A stretch of 64,000 nt of DNA from Diplolepis rosae (Eukaryota; Arthropoda; Insecta; Hymenoptera; Diplolepididae), in the NCBI GenBank assembly GCA_030998225.1, contig JAPYXD010000715.1, positions 4,902,501 through 4,966,500 of the forward strand, given 5' to 3'. The translations under genes and the position numbers were made by a program. The notes beneath the pieces were generated by a model. The model had not been told where the DNA came from. It made no database searches and saw only the letters and a list, made by a program, of their open reading frames with translations. Each line of letters begins with the position of its first letter. Position 1 is the stretch's first letter. Shown piece after piece: positions 1 through 10,869 of the stretch.

Positions 1-873
1 ATTTCGAGGGACCTCGTCGAGACCAGGGCTGAAATTTGCGCCCTTTCCCCGACCGCCAGATCGAGCTCCTTTCGGAAGGCCGAAACGTCTCCCCCCTTTT
101 TGAGGACCAGAAGGACTTCTTCCTTCCTGGTCCTCCGGATAGACAGGACCTCAAGTCCTGCCTTCCGGGGGTCGACCTTCGTCTTCATTTCCTCCAAGAT
201 GTCGGCGTAGGACTGGCCGTCCTTCGCCGACACCTTGATGGCGTCGCCCGACCTGGCGGGCGTAGAGCGCTTCGACTTAGGAGTGGCGGTGGTCCCCTGC
301 GCTTTTTGCGTCGGGTCCTCCGCCCTTTTCTCCTTTTTTTCTTCTTTTTTACTTCTTTTTCTTTTCTTTTCTTTTCTTTGTGACCACATGCCAGTCCCCT
401 TCTTTATTTGGGGGCTGGCTCGTGGCCACCCGAAGAGGCACCCTTTCCCCTCTTAGGAGTTTTTTCCAGAGGGGGGAGGGTGCGGATCTCTTTTGCCCCA
501 TCACCTGATTTTTTGGGGTATCTCCCAGAGATGCCGAACGTGGTCGTTGAAAGATCCCCAATTTCCTCATAGCGGGGTGAAATTCCATTTTCTTCTGGAT
601 TTTCACCCCGCTCTCCAGGAGGCACTTGTGGGTGTTGAGCATACCGCTCAACACCTCAGTTGCCTCGTTCACCGAGTCTTTAACGAAGCCAGGGTTATTC
701 CTCAGCATACCCTGTTCGATAACGCTGAGGGCCCTGGCTAGTTTTTCTATTTTGTCATTTTGCTCCTTCAGGAGCTGAAGGACGTCTTGCCATCCCTCAG
801 CCCCTGGAGGGGTGTGTGAGTGCGCATCTAGCGCCATCACCTCTTTATCTCCTTCATTTTTTTTAGAATACAT
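1..873 (-). pseudogene. LINE ORF1 (Gag-like), frameshifted and cut by the window edge
   Basis: ORF1 proteins of R1-type LINEs bind element RNA. The first segment (873 to 349, 174 codons) starts with an ATG in a charged N-terminus, has a heptad-like helical stretch at about residues 28-90, and ends in a lysine-rich tail before a stop. A second open frame, shifted by one phase, follows from about 325 to base 1. It contains a segment beginning AIKVSAKDGQSYADIL, a VLSIRRTR motif and a lysine-rich loop, all typical of the conserved R1-clade ORF1 domain. The break lies in a purine tract at about 310-365, where slippage, mutation or an assembly error are all possible. A programmed frameshift cannot be excluded but is less likely. 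Zinc knuckles would be expected further downstream, outside the window. Confidence 0.6.
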
Positions 874-1926
874 ATCTAATACCGTCGTGTCTTAAGACGG
901 TTCGCCCATCATGGGAGCCCTACCGCAGTAGGGCTACTATCCCCGCCTGTATAGATCCCTAGTTATGTGCGCCGAAACCGAGAAGCGGCTTATCGGATGA
1001 TCGATCCTATCAGCACATTTAAATGAGGCTAGAAAAAGGTTACGGGATAGGCCCGCGCCATAATGATGCAAAAGGTTTAACGTCACCCCTATCGAGCGAG
1101 CGGTTCCGGGTCCGCCCCGATACCTGACCCGGACTTCAGGCTAGACGGTGTGCGATTTATCCTACGCAGCGTCGGATATAAGGAAATACTGACCAGGTAA
1201 TCCTTCATTCCTGCGCCCGGACGTCCATGATTTCAACCCCGAAATTGGCTCCAGACAGCAGAAACGTGAGCGGTTTTCCCAATTTAACATGTGGTTTCAC
1301 GGGATCTTTACCCTTCGCGGTTGAGCACCGGAGGGACTTACATTTACCCATATTACTTCCACAGAGGTGAGGTACTGACATCGCGTCCTACCCTGGTCGG
1401 TGTTGTGCATGTGATTGTGGTGTGACCGCAAGAGCGCACGCGGGAAGTTCAGCGTCGTCGCGGCATACGCATTTGGGGCGATACCCCGATTAAGGGGCCC
1501 CCCGCATTCACTCCGTGCTCGTTCATTCGGCATCAAGAGACCTGTTCAAGGTCCCCCGATGCTTTCGCTCCACACCGCGTCCTCACGCGCTTGAAAGTCG
1601 CAGAACAACCGTCGTGGCACGTGCGCCCGGCAGGCCCATCACTAGGGAAAAGCCTGTCTATGAGGCTCCCTTGGCGGACATCCTGACGGCGACAGCCCTA
1701 CTGCTGGCAGAGTCCTTGCGGCTACTACCGTTGGTGGGCTGCAGGACGCGTCTGCTCCGTGCTTGGACTCATGCATTCACCTCGACGAGACCCTGCCCGC
1801 CCACAGAACGCTCTCTTGGTTGTTAAGTGTGTTGTGTTTAGTGTCGCTGTAATGTGTTGTGTCATGTTGCTGTCTGTGTGCCCCCTCCTCCTTTCTCATC
1901 CGGGCTTGGGACCGGCAATGGCGAAG
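874..1926 (-). other. LINE 5' untranslated leader
   Basis: About 1 kb of GC-rich sequence upstream of ORF1 with no long open frame of its own that looks coding. The short frames in it have no recognisable motifs. Its 3' boundary is the ORF1 start at 873, and its 5' boundary is the composition change near 1926. Confidence 0.45.
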
Positions 1927-4040
1927 TTCTAGGTTTTCTATTAAAATTATTGATATTCCAGTGATCAGCAAACGATAATAGACAAATAAATTAATAGTTT
2001 AATTTTTATTTACTTACCTGTGACCTAAAAGCCGATCGTAAGCACTGTTTTTTAAAATGTTGTCACACTGTAAACATTTTGCCACAATTTTATCAATTTC
2101 TTTTAAAGACTTGAAATTCAATTCCAACCATGGGATTTTATTTGCGCATTTCATTCTTTATCCTCCTTCAGATTTGCTCATTTTATATTTTTATTTTAAT
2201 TTTGACACTTGCCGAATTAAGACGAGTGCAGATTTAAATTTCAACTATAATTAATTGCATGAACAAACACAATAAGAGAAATTATACATACTCTTTTAAT
2301 GTTCGCTATCTTGAATGTGTAATTAACTACAGTTTTCTACGTAAATTACGTAACTTACGTAATTTGCATGGAAAGCCTCAAGTTACGCGTAATTTTGCAA
2401 CCCTGGGCTGCGCACTATTGGTTTCGTCTATTTTACTTGTTGAGTTGTTCACTGCGTAGCAGTGAACCCAGAACGTGGGAGCTGGCGGCCCCTACCACGC
2501 TCCCATGCGGTAGCACACACAATCAAGCGCGCCGTGTCAGTGTGTTCCCACTTCCTCGCTTCGATTTCACACTTTCGGCTGCTGAGCCAAGATCGAAAAT
2601 TATGTTTCTGTCGACTTCGTGTCAAAGTGGCGCGAAGCAGACGACAAATTTAAAATCACCAAATATATCATTTAAGATATAACTTTTCTTTCTTTGATAT
2701 TTTCAAAAACATTCACCTAAAATGAATATCTAAAAATTTTATTTTAAATTTTAGGATGATTTAAACACTTAAAAAATCATTATCTATTGAAATTTAAAGT
2801 CAATAAATTTTTAAAACAAAACATCAATTTCAATATTTTTTAGCTATGCAAATCAAATAATTCAATTAGAAAATTATGTAAAGAATATTATATATTAAGG
2901 AATGATAAAATATGATATTGGAGTTTAAAAAATAAAATATTATAATACTTGATCAATACATAAAATATATCTAATTATACACTCAAAATTATACAGCAGA
3001 GTTTCTTCTCTGGTATAAGGCAACATTGAAAAAAATTCCATTCAAATAAAATACTCTGAAAACTTTTTGAAATACGTAATATTATTCACATATGAATTTC
3101 ATTATAAAACTGTGAATAAAAGGTTTCAGTACTAAAAAAAACCAAAATTACATCTAAATTCGCATACGAAATTACGCTTCACGATTTCTGTTATATAAAA
3201 TACACATATAAAATATTTATTTCGAATAAAATAGTTTCAAAACAATTTTATAATACGTGAATCAACTATATTAATTAAAAAATTAAGTGGAAAATATTTT
3301 ATTTAATAAAAATAAGAAATAAGAAATTAAGGTTGAAAATCTGCATTCCTAATGACATCGTGATATTAGGTAAAAATGTTCTCATTTTACGTTTAAGTGT
3401 CTTATATGCATATTATTGATTGGAAATTTAGTAGCTTTGTTAGTTAACTATTTCAATCAAAAAATTCTTCATTATCGTAGTTTTTTTCAATTTTTTAATT
3501 AAAGATCTATGCATAGGCCACAAAAACGCGAGGTGAAAATTTTGAATCATCACCTACAATTTCTAGGCAACAGAAATTTTAATTCGATTGTGGTAGGGCC
3601 CTAGCTGTTTTGCCCTGTCAGTAATCAGGTGCTGATCCACTTTTTCAAAAATTTGCAATAACATGAAAGCGAAAACAAATAGTTCTAATTATGTAATATA
3701 TAACATTGTATGCAAGATTGTAGCCAATTCTGAAAAATATTTCTCTGAATGCAATGTATAAATAATCATTTTTCAGAAATTTGGGAAAACATGTCGTCCT
3801 AATTATATAATGTCCGTAAATTAATAGTATTCAATAACGATCGTATTAGAATGGTCAAGGTAATTGGCTGATACGCAGCATATGTGAGTTCAAACCCCTG
3901 CACTTCCAAAAAATTATTTAATTGCTTTAATCTATCATGTTTAATATCTTGGTAAAAGACATCTATTAGCATCCATTTAGAAGTGACCAAAGGTGTATTT
4001 CTTTTTATGTGCCTTGAGTTATGTGAGAGGCAAGGGGACT
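1927..4040. other. AT-rich intergenic stretch
   Basis: Mostly A+T-rich DNA with no convincing coding frame. A short, more GC-rich patch at about 2400-2620 has small frames without recognisable motifs. A tRNA-like patch on the plus strand at about 3835-3910 has a B-box-like GAGTTCAAACCCC but a poor A box and no cloverleaf that I can draw, so it is not called as a tRNA. Confidence 0.5.
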
Positions 4041-4860
4041 TACGTTAATTACCCTGCTAAAAATTATGGATAAGTTTCGGATTCGGAAATTGGTCTGAAC
4101 ACATCCGAAATCAATCCCATTAACGATTTTTCTCTGAAAGATATCCGGTTTAATCCGAAAATTGTACGAAAATAATGAGGAATTTGTTTAGTTAAGTCCG
4201 AACATCATCCGGACAACAAATTTCGACTCCCGACAGAGTCCGATTTCATCTGGGGTTTATCCGGAATTAGCAAACTGAAATAATTTTCCTCTAAGTGTAC
4301 ATAGAAAGTAGTCGGGTCTGATCTGAAACTTGTCCGGACGAGATCTTCCACTCCGAAAGGAGTCCGATTTGAACCGAAATAAGTTCGGACAAACATACGG
4401 AATCTGGAACAAGTCCGAATTTATCTGAAAGTAGTCCGGGTGTAAAAATTATTATTCGCTAGAATTAAAGTGCAAATGTAAAAAAGTCTGGTTGAATCCT
4501 GAATCTGTCCGTCTAAAGTACAAAATCTGGAACAAGTCCGAATTAATCTGAAAGTAGTCCGGGTGTAAAAATTATTATTCGCTAGAATTAAAGTGCAAAT
4601 GGAAAAAAGTCTGATTGAATCCTGAATCTGTCCGGACAGATCAGTGAATGTTGAAGTTGCAAATTAAAGTGCAAACGGCAAGCGGTCTGGTGTAATTCGA
4701 AACTGCTTTGTTACGTCCGAAATCTGGCTTAATAAAATCATCGAATTTGGAAAGAATTGGAATCGATCCGAAATCGGTCCGCATGTTGACATAGCAAATT
4801 GAAGTGCAGCTATACATAATTATCACTTTAGTGGACATATAAATAATTCTGACAGCTTCT
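4040..4860. repeat. TCCG/CGGA-rich repeat with a 123-bp tandem duplication
   Basis: Short words such as GTCCGAA, TCCGGA and ATCCGAA recur more than twenty times. Inside the array a segment at 4401-4510 is repeated at 4524-4632 (offset 123 bp) with only a few differences. The start near 4049 (CCCTGCTAAAAATT) looks like a transposon terminus, but no matching inverted end was found. No coding frame is supported. Confidence 0.6.
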
Positions 4861-4897
4861 TTATTTTGCCCTTAAGAAACATTCTTAATGCAAAGTA

Positions 4898-5714
4898 AAG
4901 GGTTTTCCAATAGGGACATAACAATTTTATCTATGAATAAAATACAGAAATATTTGAGATATTGAGTTCACATTTATTGTGGGTGTAGTGCAAACATTAC
5001 ATTTTATGAATGAAATTCGATATCGGTCATATGACCACCACGAGTCCGTTTACAGCGGTCGATTCTTTGGACCCAATTTTCGCCCACTCTGGCACACATT
5101 TCGATCGGAACGTTGGCAATTTCGCGTTGGATGTTGTCTTTGAGGTCGTCTAAAGTTGCTGGCTTGTTGGCATAGACCAGTGACTTGATATGGCCCCAGA
5201 AAAAGAAATCCAATGGCGTTAGATCGCATGAACGAGGCGGCCAATTTAATCTTGAAAGCATGTAGGCCAAGATCTTTTCGCATAATACACCACAGTGTCG
5301 TTTGGGCGATGCCCAATTCTTGGAAACGACGTGAAATCGACTGATTTGGCTCATTTTGAATCAATGCACTTACGGTTGCGATTATTACTTCGCTTGGAGC
5401 AATACGACGTCTTTTTGGCACCGGAACGTCCAATAGTGTAAATTTGGTCTCGAAATTATCCACTATAGCACGCACAGACGGTGGGACGATTATGACGGCC
5501 GAAAATTGCAGTAAGCGCTCTTAAAGTTGCGACCACCGGCTCAGAGTTTCGGAAGTAATTTTTATTAATTTCCAAACGTTGCTGGTTCGTGATCTTTACC
5601 ATGATGAAAATGTTGACTTTAACTAACGTTTTGACATTGACAGTTCATTAATAAAGTTTAAGGGTGCGTTCATATAAAGATATGAAATTGTTATGTCCCT
5701 ATTGGAAAACCCTT
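4898..5714 (-). mobile_element. Internally deleted mariner-type element with intact ends
   Basis: Terminal inverted repeats of about 30 bp (AAGGGTTTTCCAATAGGGAC at the left, its complement at the right) bound an 817-bp element. It is flanked on both sides by a TA dinucleotide, the expected Tc1/mariner target duplication. The ends look complete, so mobilisation in trans by a related transposase would be possible in principle. A sister element with related ends is at 26552-27288. Confidence 0.85.
5004..5475 (-). pseudogene. Mariner-type transposase remnant, catalytic core deleted
   Basis: Two overlapping minus-strand frames make up one deleted transposase. The upstream frame (5475-5050) carries the N-terminal helix-turn-helix DNA-binding region of the insect DUF4817-type transposases (segments ETKFTLLDVP and FQELGIAQTTLW). 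The downstream frame (5354-5004) carries the C-terminal part of the DDE domain with WPPRSCDLTPLDFFFWG, followed by the VYANKPATLDDLK helix. The roughly 100 codons between them, which should hold the first two catalytic aspartates, are missing, and the join is out of frame. It therefore cannot encode an active enzyme. The surrounding inverted repeats and TA duplication confirm its origin. Confidence 0.8.
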
Positions 5715-5927
5715 TATATAGGTAAGGCGTAACAGAAAAGATACAAGGTACAATAAATGGTTTCTGATTTCAATGTCTACTTATAATGTATAAAAATAGT
5801 ATACGAAGTGGAGGATTATATTTCTTTATATTTACGGTGAGACAAATTTTCAACATCTTTTTTAATTGAGCAGAGGAAACTCGTATGTATATGATTTTGT
5901 GTTTTGGCCTTCTTAAAATATTAAGCT

Positions 5928-6845
5928 CTACTGAATTCCAACTGTGCTTGGAAGTGTAGAGAGATACATTTCATTATCTACATTGATAAAAACGCATTTT
6001 TCACTGATTGTCGAAAGTGGTATGACTTCTTTTTCCGTTTTATCTCTAAGTATTTTAATGATATTCTTTGAATGAAGATCATTGATGTTACAATTCTTAC
6101 ATGGAGAATCCTTAGTACCACAAGTTAATAATAATTTTTCTACTATAAAATATCGAACTTCTGCCCAAATTTCTTCGTCAAAATACAATAGTTTCAAAAT
6201 CCTTATGTATTCTCCATTGAAGAGACGAAAAACTGTGTCATTTGTTTTTTGTAGACGACGATATTCTACACTATGAACAATCATGTTTCGAAAAGTGCAT
6301 CGATTAAAGGTTAAATCATCCGTGCTTTCTTAAGATAACTTTAAATAATCTAAATCTTTGTTTCCCTTCCCTAGAAAAACAACACCCTGAGCGCTACTAC
6401 GACAGTAATTTTGTACTACGTTTCTAGAGAAAAGTGATTCGCAGTAGGATAAGCAAGGAGATATTTCCGTTGATTCTTGTACAACGCTTTTGAAAACATT
6501 AGCCTGCAGTGTTCTTATCGCCATCTGGTCGTATATTCCTTTTGGACTATGTACACATTGTTTTAAATAAGAAGTGGTATTTTCAGGCGCAAAAGTTGAA
6601 GAGCTCCATATTGGACCACTTTTTCTAACACTCGGAACCAAATGTAGAAGACTGTGCACGTTGAAAGTAACGGAACCTCCTCCATAAAGTATCTCAAATG
6701 ATCCGACAAAATTTAACAAGTCTACTTCACATTGGTCCAATTCCTTCTGAAGTAATATTTCTTTGGAGTAAAGTGAATATTGAATTAGAGAACAATGCAC
6801 AATGTTTCAAAGCACATTCGTTTAAGATTCCTGGTAGACAGGGTT
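5928..6845 (-). pseudogene. CACTA (EnSpm) transposase C-terminal fragment
   Basis: Minus-strand frames 6800-6330 and 6284-5928 lie in the same phase, separated by one TAA stop. Together they give a protein with the order FVGSFEILYG, TFNVHSLLHL, SGPIWSSSTFAPE and SPKGIYDQMAIRTLQ. This is the pattern of the DUF4218-type region found in CACTA transposases. The last 118 codons keep a VRYFIVEKLLL stretch also seen in that family. Further N-terminal coding appears in another phase between about 6740 and 6845, so a frameshift is present too. The catalytic region is absent. The fragment stops at the terminal repeat of the Tc1-like element at 6853, which may have inserted into it. Confidence 0.6.
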
Positions 6846-7727
6846 TAGCATACAGTACCGGTCAGAATTGTCCGGCCACCTGTTTTTCGATAATTGCTTA
6901 AATTATCCTAATTTGAATTATATAAGTGAAAAAATTTATTCTCTTGATTAAATTTAAAGTTATCAAAATTCTTTATGAAATGAGCCCAGCATGAATTGGT
7001 TTTGTTAAATTTTGAAGAAGTTATTGCAGAAATAGTCAAGATTTCAATGCTTTCTTACATTTTAAATAACTTTCAAAGTAATCAACATTTTTCAATGTTC
7101 TTGGACTAATTTTAAAGCTAAATTTCTACAAAATCGATCAAAATTCTTGGAATTGATGTGTAATTTTTTTCTTACATACTGCACGAGGTTAAAGTTTAAA
7201 TAAAAAAGTCGGAAAAATTCTAATATTGCTTTTTCTTAGAAAAACATTTTTATAAGATAAATAAAATATATAATCATGAATTTTGTATCGAAACCCCTTA
7301 AAATATATATTCATATGATCTTTATTATGATTTACCTACAGATGAAATGTTTTCGAAATTTCCCTACTTTTTTGTAACAATTTCAAGTCTTTGCATTATG
7401 CAAGAAAAAAATTATAGATTTATAATGACAATTTACTGCGATTTTTTAGAATTTTAGCTTTAAAATGAGCCTAAGAACATTGAAAAATGTTGATTGTTTC
7501 AAAAGTTATTTAAAATTTAAGAAAACATTGAAATTTGACTTTTTTTGCAATAACTTCTTTAAAATTTAACGAAACGACTTTATTCCAGACTAATTTTAAA
7601 GATAATTTTGATGGCTTTCACATTATTAAGAGTACAAATTTCATCATTTACAGAATTGGAATTAAGATTAAAATATAAGGAAAATGTCCGAGCTGGACTA
7701 AATAGAAGTCAAAGTTTATTATTGTAT

Positions 7728-7770
7728 GGCCAACGTTTCAAAGACGAACACCGTCTTCCTCTTCAGGGCC
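7728..7770 (-). ncRNA. Minimal type I hammerhead ribozyme motif (left arm)
   Basis: On the minus strand: GGCC, then CTGAAGA (the conserved CUGANGA core with A at the variable position), stem II GAAGAC with GTCTTT closing a short loop, GAAA, C, the cleavage triplet GTT, then GGCC. The two GGCC segments form a 4-bp stem I. Stem III is reduced to the palindromic ACGT, as in the minimal, dimer-active hammerheads known from Penelope-like elements and retrozymes. Confidence 0.6.
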
Positions 7771-8368
7771 TACATTATTAATATTACTAATTAGAAATTA
7801 CATAAAATACTGAATTAAGAATAACAATATAAGAATTTAAGATAAGGAAAAAAACGTATAATTAAACAATTTTCAATAGAAGAATTAAAATTAAAAAATT
7901 AAAAAATTAAAATAGAGAAAAAGTGTATTACCTTAGTATGTAGATTAGAAAATACATTTAGTAAAATCAAAACCAATATAGTGAAACACCATTGTTAAGT
8001 AATGAGGCTAGTCAATGTTGATAAAACTTAACTGGTCACAGTTAAAAATCGTTGCTTATAATATGTCAAATATGTAAAAGTATATCCAATTAGCAACATC
8101 GATTCCATCATTCTTAATAAAAACTATGATATATTCTGGCACAAAACATAGAATTAAAGAATAATTTTGAGAAAACAAGAAAGAAAATTTCTAATCTACA
8201 TACTAAGGTAATCCACTTTTTCTCTATTTCAATTTTTTAATTTTTTAATTTTAATTCTTCTATTGAAAATTGTTTAATTATACGTTTTTTTCCTTATCTT
8301 AAATTCTTATATTGTTATTCTTAATTCAGAATTTCATGTAATTTCTAATTAGTAATATTAATAATGTA

Positions 8369-8411
8369 GGCCCTGAAGAGTAAGACGGTGTTTGTCTTCG
8401 AAACGTTGGCC
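8369..8411 (+). ncRNA. Minimal type I hammerhead ribozyme motif (right arm)
   Basis: Plus-strand partner of the motif at 7728-7770: GGCC (8369-8372), CTGAAGAG, stem II AAGAC/GTCTT with one bulged base, CGAAAC, GTT, GGCC (8408-8411). Predicted cleavage is after GTT at 8407. All invariant core bases (CUGA, GA, GAAA, UH) are present. Confidence 0.6.
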
Positions 8412-8563
8412 ATACAATAATAAACTTTGACTTCTATTTAGTCCAGCTCGGTCATTTTCCTTATATTTTAAACATATACAAACTGGACAACTCTTAACAA
8501 ATTTGAAATTAAGATTATTTAAGCAATCATCGAAAAACAGGTAGTCCCACAATTCTGACCGGT

Positions 8564-9321
8564 GTAAATTTTGAAATGTACATTAAAAAATTGCAGTACT
8601 GACAAAAAGTATTTTGTGTAAAAACATTTGAGAGAAGGTTCTTTTATCTTCTGTGTTGTACATTTTTAAAATATGTATTCTACAATTGTAAATTCCAAAT
8701 TATTATTGTGTCTAAGAAATTTATGTGAAATCTAAATCCTGTGTAGATTTTTTATATATTATGTAATAACTTATCAAGACTTTTGCTATTTAAATTTTTA
8801 TAAAATTAATTTAATGTGAAAAATAAAGAAGTAATTATAAATGAATTGATAAAAAATTACGAATCAAGAATTCATTGCACTTAAAGAATCTATATAACTA
8901 GATTATGTGAAAGTTTAAAATAAATTATATGAACTGTTAGACTAAAAAAGGATTTGTCATAAAACTGTTAGATGAGAAAAATTTATTTCTTCACTAAATT
9001 GACTATAGTTTGTATAACTTAAAAGTAACGAATGATTCAGGTAGAATGGGAATAAAAATTCTTATTGTAGTCACATAACATCGACTTTTGGATAGGACTG
9101 AAATTGTAAAAAAATTCATTGACGATTTTAATAATTCCGTACACCTTTTAATAAAAGCTTCTAAAAAAGTTGTCGAAATTCTCATTGACTAGTCATATCC
9201 GAAACTCGATAACAATTAAAGAGAGTATCGACAACTAAAATTTTCCGTGCATGAGCGTTAACTTTAATCTATTAGGATCAAATTAATAACTTCCTACTAA
9301 AATAAACTGCAATTGTATTTT
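8564..9321. other. AT-rich stretch, nothing recognised
   Basis: No coding frame, inverted repeat or RNA gene that I can support. Confidence 0.5.
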
Positions 9322-10459
9322 TACATTCTCATCATGGATGAGAAGGTATTGGTTTTATGTGAAAAATGACTTTCGAAATTTTCATCAAATCTTTACGTTT
9401 TGAGACCCCCTGGGTCAGAAAAAATGGTTTTTACGAAAGTGTCTGTCTGTCTGTGTGTCTGTCCGTCCGTCTGTCTCTGTCTGTCTGTCTGTCTGTCTGT
9501 AGGTCGTGTGCGGCATAACTCTCGACAGAATTATCAGATTGAATTGAGCTTTGGTACACTTTATCGGAGCCGAAAAAGTAAGGACAAGTTCGTTAACCAG
9601 CCACGTCCAATCAAAATTGAGGGATTGAGCACTACTTTTGTGTTTTTGAAAATAATTTTTTGAAAAAATAAAAAATTTCAATACTGGTTTTTGATAGTGC
9701 TTATAAATCTCTACAAATTATCCTGATAAGATTTTTCGATTAAATCAAAATTAGAAATGTTACAGCATATTCAAATTCGAAAAAAGTCAATATCAAAATT
9801 CCATTTTCAAGTTAAATTATACGAGATACGAAAAAACGTTATGATATAATATTATTTTTTACATAATGACCTACAAATTTGAATTCTAACATTTTTTCAT
9901 AAGATGCATATTTTTCTTATTAATTTAAAAAAAAACCATTGAAAATCCAAAATTCAATTTTTTAACAATAATATGTGAAATACGAAAAAAACGTAAGAAT
10001 ACAAAGTTGTTCGTTTCAAAAAGGTCTACAAATTTTGTCTCACACAGTTTCTGATAAAAGATATATTTTTCGTTTCAATTCCAAAAAATACGATTAAAAT
10101 TCAAAAATTCTATTTTTTAGACAAAATATGTGAGATACAAAAAAAACTTTTAGATGAAAAATTGTCTGGCTAAATAAGGTCTACACATTCTTATCGAGGA
10201 ATTTCTCGACAGGATGTATATTTTAATTTTTTGATTTTTAATATTAAAAAAATTCGATTTTTTTCACCAAAATATGTGAGATACGAAATAAGCGTTGTTC
10301 TGCAAAATCGTTTCCTTAAATAAAGTCTACGATTGTTTTTCCTTTTTGAGATATTTGGAAGAAAATAAATTTATCAATAATCATGTAATTTATTAAAAAG
10401 TTACAAAAATGCATACAGAAAATCGAGCGCGAAGCGCGAGTGCCATGATGAGAATATGT
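9322..10459. mobile_element. Non-autonomous element with CTGT-repeat head
   Basis: Short inverted ends (ACATTCTCATCATGG at 9322 and its near-complement ending at 10459) enclose AT-rich DNA. A (CTGT)n microsatellite at 9441-9501 is followed by a block (CGGCATAACTCTCGACAGAA) that resembles a widespread invertebrate repeat with the same CTGT head. The interior is a series of degenerate units with 'gtgagatacgaaaaaacgt'-like words about 150 bp apart. The open frames over the CTGT tract on both strands are low-complexity artefacts. Confidence 0.45.
9441..9501 (+). repeat. CTGT/GTCT microsatellite
   Basis: Imperfect tandem GTCT units with GTGT, CCGT and CTCT variants. Confidence 0.9.
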
Positions 10460-10726
10460 TCCTTAAGGTCGATAGAGCCTTAAGTAAATTGAATTTTCTG
10501 TTTCACTTAAACTGAAAAAGGAACTTAGTGAATTTGAGAAAATGACTAATTACATCATCTTTAATATCATTAAATTGGTTTGAGCTTCAGTATTAAATTA
10601 TAAGAAATAAACTTAAACGTATGCGAAGAGCACAAGACCGAGCGCGAAGCGCGAGGTCCAGGAAGAACGGAGCGTGAAGCGCGACGATCAAATCGCGCGA
10701 TGAGAATGTGCCCGCGAAGCGGGCAG
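10424..10726. repeat. Cluster of GCGCGAAGCGCG hairpin palindromes
   Basis: Several near-perfect short palindromes occur in otherwise AT-rich DNA: GAGCGCGAAGCGCGAG at about 10425 and 10639, GAGCGTGAAGCGCGA at about 10670, and GCCCGCGAAGCGGGC at about 10710. Each has a GAAG-type loop or centre. They look like modules of a repeat family and not a gene. Confidence 0.7.
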
Positions 10727-10869
10727 ATTTTTTATGTTTATAATTGGTTTCGATTATTAAATATAATAACGTGGAACATCAGTGCTGAAAATTCAACACG
10801 TTTTTGAAATTAAAAAGTTTTTATGTGTGCCCAAGGCGCAGATTACTTTCATTCGTTTCTGCGTGATTT

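Larger units (their letters stand above)
1..1926 (-). mobile_element. R1-clade-like non-LTR retrotransposon, 5' part
   Basis: A GC-rich block that ends abruptly near 1926, where the sequence turns AT-rich. Read on the minus strand it gives a roughly 1-kb leader followed by ORF1, which runs off the window edge at base 1. ORF1 has the coiled-coil then nucleic-acid-binding layout of R1-clade LINEs. The minus-strand motif CCGGTCCCAAGCCCGGAT near 1900-1918 resembles a GC-rich motif that recurs in LINE sequences; this is recalled and not checked. No telomeric TTAGG or rDNA target is visible at the 5' junction, so the target site is unknown. The reverse transcriptase ORF would lie outside the window. 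Confidence 0.65.
7669..8470. repeat. Inverted-repeat element with about 280-bp arms carrying hammerhead motifs
   Basis: The left arm (about 7669-7952) is repeated in inverted orientation at about 8190-8470, with a spacer of about 240 bp. The outer ends read TAAAATATAAGGAAAATG and its complement. The arms are about 95% alike by eye. Each arm carries one hammerhead ribozyme core near its outer end, both transcribed outward. It sits nested in the Tc1-like element. There is no protein-coding capacity. Confidence 0.75.
6853..8563. mobile_element. Tc1-like non-autonomous element
   Basis: About 60-70 bp at the left (CAGTACCGGTCAGAATTG onward) match, inverted, the right end (6853 and 8563). The repeats include a CACCTGTTTTTCGATAATTG-like block at the left. 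TA flanks both ends, as expected for Tc1/mariner insertions; the right terminus lacks three bases. The interior has no transposase frame. It contains a second inverted-repeat element at about 7669-8470. Confidence 0.7.

Noticed and set aside
3835..3910. tRNA-like sequence on the plus strand
   Set aside because: Only a B-box-like GAGTTCAAACCCC is convincing. The A box and stems are poor.
9400..9681. Open frames on both strands across the CTGT tract
   Set aside because: Low-complexity translation of a microsatellite-headed repeat (CVCLCVCPSV-type peptide).
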